The notes under the pieces were generated by a model. It did not search any database, was not told where the DNA came from, and saw only the letters and a program-made list of their open reading frames with translations. Shown in pieces: positions 60,998 to 64,000 of a stretch of DNA of 64,000 nucleotides. The translations under genes and the position numbers were made by a program. The DNA is taken from NCBI RefSeq assembly GCF_002532075.1, contig NZ_LYXE01000009.1:58858-122857 (forward strand), in the 5' to 3' direction. The first letter of the stretch is position 1. Every line of letters begins with the position of its first letter. Origin of the DNA: Candidatus Chloroploca asiatica (GTDB lineage: Bacteria; Chloroflexota; Chloroflexia; Chloroflexales; Chloroflexaceae).

Positions 60998-62248
60998 ATG
61001 CAGCGAACCATTGTCGGAATTGATGTCGGCACAACCAAAGTCTGTACCATTGTGGCCCAGGTAGCCGATGGCGGGCGTCTGAATATTCTGGGTGTTGGCG
61101 TAATGCCCAGCAAGGGTCTCGACAAGGGTGTGGTGGTCAACATTGACGATGCCGTCAACGCAATCACGGCCAGTGTCGAGAAAGCCGAGCGTCTGAGTGG
61201 CTATCGGATTGGAACGGCTTTTGTCGGAGTCAGTGGGCGGCATATTTCATCCCTCAACAGCCGGGGCGTCGTAGCCGTGCAACGCCCCGATCATGAAATC
61301 ACCCGCAACGATGTCGCACGGGCAGTTGAGTCAGCCCAGGCCGTCGCGATCCCGACTCAGCGCGAGATTATTCACGTTATTCCGCGGGCGTATGTGCTCG
61401 ATGGGCACGAAGGCATTCGTGACCCGATTGGGATGAGTGGCTTCCGCCTTGAAGTCGAGACGCACATCGTTACCGGCGAAATGATGGCAATCCAAAATCT
61501 GATCAAGAGTGTGCAAAAAACCGGGGTTGAAATAGACGATCTCGTCTTACAACCACTGGCCTCGGGCGAAGCCGTGCTGACCGATGAAGACAAAGATCGC
61601 GGCGTCATGCTCGTTGACATTGGAGGAGGAACAACTGATGTTGCCATCTTTGTGCAGGGCGGGGTCTGGCATACCAGTGTCATCTCAGTTGGGGGCAACC
61701 ATTTCACCAACGACCTAACCTATGTCTTGCACACGCCGCACAATACGGCTGAATACCTGAAGTTGCGCTATGGCAGTGCCATTGCCGGTGAACCGCCCGC
61801 AGCAGGTGATGAACAGGATCAGATCGAGATCGAGACCTTGACGGTCGGCGAGCAGCAGAAAATTAGCCGCCACTTGCTCAATCAGATTCTTCAGGCCCGA
61901 GCCGAGCAGGTGGTGGAGTTGATATATAACGAGATCCGGCGGAGCGGCTATGAAGGGATGTTGCCAGCGGGGATTGTCCTGACCGGGGGTGCCGCCCAAC
62001 TGGGCCAATTTGATGAACTGATGCGCGAAATGCTGGGCATGCCCGTCCGCATCGGAACACCGACCGACCTCAGTGGGCTAGCCGACTCACTCGACAGCCC
62101 CTCATATGCCACCGGGGTGGGTCTGCTACGCTGGGGCGCACGTCATGGACTGGGGATGTTGGGTCCAACCCATCGCTCAGAAGAGCGGCAGGGATGGGGC
62201 AATGTCTACGAGCGCTTCAAGGGTTGGATGCGGGAATTTTTACCATAA
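60998..62248 (+). CDS. ftsA: Cell division protein FtsA
   Basis: A 416-residue actin-like ATPase that tethers FtsZ to the membrane. Phosphate-1 is [20 protein letters not shown], the 1C domain has [20 protein letters not shown], phosphate-2 is [20 protein letters not shown] and the adenosine motif [18 protein letters not shown]. The C-terminal amphipathic helix ([14 protein letters not shown]) is the membrane anchor. ATG 60998 follows AGAGG; a 131-bp gap separates it from ftsQ and might carry an extra promoter, though none is clear. Confidence 0.95.
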   Translation: MQRTIVGIDVGTTKVCTIVAQVADGGRLNILGVGVMPSKGLDKGVVVNIDDAVNAITASVEKAERLSGYRIGTAFVGVSGRHISSLNSRGVVAVQRPDHEITRNDVARAVESAQAVAIPTQREIIHVIPRAYVLDGHEGIRDPIGMSGFRLEVETHIVTGEMMAIQNLIKSVQKTGVEIDDLVLQPLASGEAVLTDEDKDRGVMLVDIGGGTTDVAIFVQGGVWHTSVISVGGNHFTNDLTYVLHTPHNTAEYLKLRYGSAIAGEPPAAGDEQDQIEIETLTVGEQQKISRHLLNQILQARAEQVVELIYNEIRRSGYEGMLPAGIVLTGGAAQLGQFDELMREMLGMPVRIGTPTDLSGLADSLDSPSYATGVGLLRWGARHGLGMLGPTHRSEERQGWGNVYERFKGWMREFLP

Positions 62249-62274
62249 AACATGCAATAACGGGGAGGGGAGCT

Positions 62275-63441
62275 ATGGTTGATCGTAACAGTGGGGGCTT
62301 TAGCTACGAGGATTTTGCCCAGATCAAGGTCGTGGGCGTCGGTGGTGGTGGTTCGAATGCAATTGATCGGATGATTGCCGACGGCGTGCAGGGGGTTGAG
62401 TTCATGACGGTCAACACCGATGTCCAGGCGTTGATGCACTCGCTTGCCCCCGTGCGGATTCGGATTGGTGACAAATTGACCAGGGGCCTCGGTAGTGGTG
62501 GCAACCCGGTCATCGGGCAGAAAGCTGCGGAAGAGAACCAGGAAGATGTCTACGAGCAACTCAAAGGGGCCGATATGGTCTTTGTTGCCGCAGGCATGGG
62601 CGGCGGCACAGGGACGGGCGCATCGCCGATTATTGCGGGCATTGCCCACGATCTAGGGGCGCTGACCGTCGGGGTGGTGACGCGGCCGTTTACCTTTGAG
62701 GGCAACCACCGGCGGAAGATCGGTGAAGCGGGAATCGACCAGTTGCGTCCAGTGGTCGACACGTTGATTGTCATTCCCAACGACCGCCTGTTGCAGACCG
62801 CGAGCAAGAATACCACCTTTACGCAGGCGTTCCAGATGGCCGACAATGTGCTGCGCCAGGGTATTCAGGGCATCAGTGACTTGATCACCCAGCGCGGGTT
62901 GATCAACGTCGACTTTGCCGACGTCAAGACCATTATGGCGCAACAGGGTTCAGCGCTGATGGCAATGGGCTTTGGCAAAGGTGATAGCCGCATGATTGAT
63001 GCCGTCAATATGGCGATTGCCAGCCCGCTGCTTGAAGTCAGCATTGATGGGGCCAAAGGTGTGCTCTTCAACGTCACCGGTGGCGAAGATCTGGGCATTC
63101 TCGAGGTCTACGAAGCCGCCGACATTGTCGCCAAGCAAGTTGATCCCGATGCCAATATCATTGTTGGTGCCGTCATCGATCCAGCCTACTCACCTGGCGA
63201 AGTGAAAGTCACGCTGATTGCAACCGGCTTTGATCTGAGCAAGCCCAACGTGCAGCGTACCCGTTCGTACCCTGGGGCCACAACAAATCCGAATGCGGCC
63301 CAACAGCAGCCACAGCAGCGCCCAACCCAGCCGGCCCCGGCCCAGCAGCAGCCACAACAGCCGCGGGTAGCCCCCAACTTCACGAATAGTGAAGACCTGG
63401 ACATCCCGCCCTTTCTGCGCAACCGTAATCGCAACCGCTAA
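62275..63441 (+). CDS. ftsZ: Cell division protein FtsZ
   Basis: A 388-residue tubulin-like GTPase that forms the division ring. The N-terminus leads to [20 protein letters not shown], the tubulin signature is [20 protein letters not shown], and the T7 loop reads [20 protein letters not shown]. After the core, a roughly 50-residue Gln/Pro-rich linker ([20 protein letters not shown]) leads to the conserved C-terminal peptide [15 protein letters not shown], which binds FtsA. GGGGAGGGG precedes the ATG at 62275. Last gene of the cluster. Confidence 0.97.
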   Translation: MVDRNSGGFSYEDFAQIKVVGVGGGGSNAIDRMIADGVQGVEFMTVNTDVQALMHSLAPVRIRIGDKLTRGLGSGGNPVIGQKAAEENQEDVYEQLKGADMVFVAAGMGGGTGTGASPIIAGIAHDLGALTVGVVTRPFTFEGNHRRKIGEAGIDQLRPVVDTLIVIPNDRLLQTASKNTTFTQAFQMADNVLRQGIQGISDLITQRGLINVDFADVKTIMAQQGSALMAMGFGKGDSRMIDAVNMAIASPLLEVSIDGAKGVLFNVTGGEDLGILEVYEAADIVAKQVDPDANIIVGAVIDPAYSPGEVKVTLIATGFDLSKPNVQRTRSYPGATTNPNAAQQQPQQRPTQPAPAQQQPQQPRVAPNFTNSEDLDIPPFLRNRNRNR

Positions 63442-63442
63442 G

Positions 63443-63470
63443 CGCATCACTCCCTCCCCAGAGTGATGCG
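63443..63470 (+). terminator. Hairpin ending the dcw cluster
   Basis: CGCATCACTC and GAGTGATGCG (63443-63452 with 63461-63470) form a perfect 10-bp stem 1 nt after the ftsZ stop. Confidence 0.75.
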
Positions 63471-63488
63471 TGGGGTACTGCAAAGCAC

Positions 63489-63520
63489 ATGAACGTTAGG
63501 GCTGACGCCCTAACGTTCAT
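63489..63520. terminator. Second perfect hairpin after ftsZ
   Basis: Arms 63489-63502 and 63507-63520 are exact complements (14 bp) with a 4-nt loop. With the hairpin before it, it strongly separates the dcw cluster from what follows. No T run. Confidence 0.7.
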
Positions 63521-63567
63521 ATGCTTGTACTGACAAAAACGAGATTCGTAGTGGTGTGGGTATCATA

Positions 63568-63596
63568 TTGACAAAAGTTTGAGTTGGGGATACAAT
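63568..63596 (+). promoter_or_regulatory. Consensus promoter downstream of ftsZ
   Basis: TTGACA (63568-63573), 17-bp spacer and TACAAT (63591-63596). The predicted start is near 63603 and a perfect hairpin lies about 360 nt downstream, so a short transcript is expected. Confidence 0.8.
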
Positions 63597-63710
63597 TGCG
63601 CATCACACGATCATAGATAGTATTGTCTAAAAAACTGCTTTTCAAATTCTATTTCTATCTGTATCTATAACATTCTATCGCTGCTCAGCCTTGTTTGCTG
63701 GAGTTGTTCA

Positions 63711-63944
63711 ATGAAGCCACGGCGCTGGTATAGTGGGACTGAAGTTCATCCAGATCCATTTTTCTCATGCTGTCATTGGGTTCTACCAGAAGTGTACTGG
63801 AAAGTGACTGCTCAGACGCAAACGCGACAAGGTTCGATGATCAAGCAACCTTCACGTGGGCGCCAAACCGTCAAGTTAGAACGGCGTATCGTCAAGAAAC
63901 GAGGAGCGATACCGGCTCAGGCACGCCGTATCAATGCGGCCTGA
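63711..63944 (+). CDS. Possible small basic protein (77 residues), doubtful
   Basis: A 77-codon frame starting at ATG 63711 with GGAG 7-10 nt upstream, lying inside a transcript bounded by a consensus promoter and a hairpin. The product is strongly basic in its second half (QPSRGRQTVKLERRIVKKRG) and has no recognised domain. Its base composition is less biased than that of the nearby genes, so the transcript might instead be a non-coding RNA. I give it low confidence as a protein. Confidence 0.4.
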   Translation: MKPRRWYSGTEVHPDPFFSCCHWVLPEVYWKVTAQTQTRQGSMIKQPSRGRQTVKLERRIVKKRGAIPAQARRINAA

Positions 63945-63965
63945 ATGATTATAAACAGGATTGCA

Positions 63966-64000
63966 GGTAGTTTTGGGTGGCTTCGCCACCCAAAACTACC
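63966..64000. terminator. Perfect 16-bp hairpin at the window end
   Basis: Arms 63966-63981 and 63985-64000 are exact reverse complements with a TTC loop. It would end the small transcript started near 63603. Sequence beyond the window is not seen, so a T run cannot be checked. Confidence 0.75.

Overview
The window is a chromosomal segment of a filamentous anoxygenic phototroph of the Chloroflexales (Chloroflexus/Oscillochloris/Chloroploca type). The diagnostic genes are csmA, csmM and csmN (chlorosome envelope proteins), bchU (C-20 methyltransferase, which points to BChl c rather than BChl d) and a BchG/BchK-type bacteriochlorophyll synthase. No rRNA, tRNA, CRISPR array, insertion sequence or prophage was recognised. 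Gene density is high, and most transcription units end in clear hairpins.

Layout. 1-4507 (minus): truncated chromate transporter, EndoIII-like glycosylase, alpha-glucan phosphorylase, isoaspartyl peptidase. 4707-8662 (plus): ftsY, a small zinc-ribbon gene and a lipoprotein gene, then a PadR regulator with an ABC exporter pair behind a near-consensus promoter. 8719-10857 (minus): small membrane protein, SRPBCC protein, type II NADH dehydrogenase. 11080-25346 (minus): a 14-kb chlorosome region. One unit, with a promoter at about 14.55 kb, runs membrane protein-bchU-bchK-csmM-csmN. A longer unit, with a promoter at about 25.5 kb, runs ArsA/Get3-like ATPase-csmA-two related PH-like proteins-ArsA ATPase-degenerate ArsA partner-alpha/beta hydrolase-HExxH metalloprotein-repeat protein-lipase. 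25840-43722: mixed metabolic, repair and signalling genes, including a 979-residue protein that joins a papain-like and a caspase-clan-like protease domain, recO, ribokinase, a receiver-like/roadblock protein, an HD protein overlapping scpA, and a GAF histidine kinase with its NarL-type regulator. 43852-44340: moaC. 44655-63441 (plus): a complete-looking division and cell-wall (dcw) cluster from mraZ to ftsZ. It has three MraZ boxes in its leader, lacks murE, and carries two extra membrane genes (a rhomboid protease and an unknown protein). 63442-64000: stacked terminators, then a consensus promoter and a small transcription unit ending in a perfect hairpin.

How it fits together. The strongest candidate for an undescribed system is the chlorosome region. 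It encodes the baseplate protein CsmA, whose homologue is known to lose a C-terminal extension, beside an uncharacterised HExxH protein, two intact Get3/ArsA-type ATPases, a third ArsA-like protein that has lost its nucleotide-binding motifs, and PH-like proteins with repeated short basic motifs. My inference is that these form a machinery that delivers, processes and places envelope proteins on the growing chlorosome. The neighbouring bchU and bchK genes supply its pigment. The second candidate is the papain/caspase-like double protease at 29592-32531.
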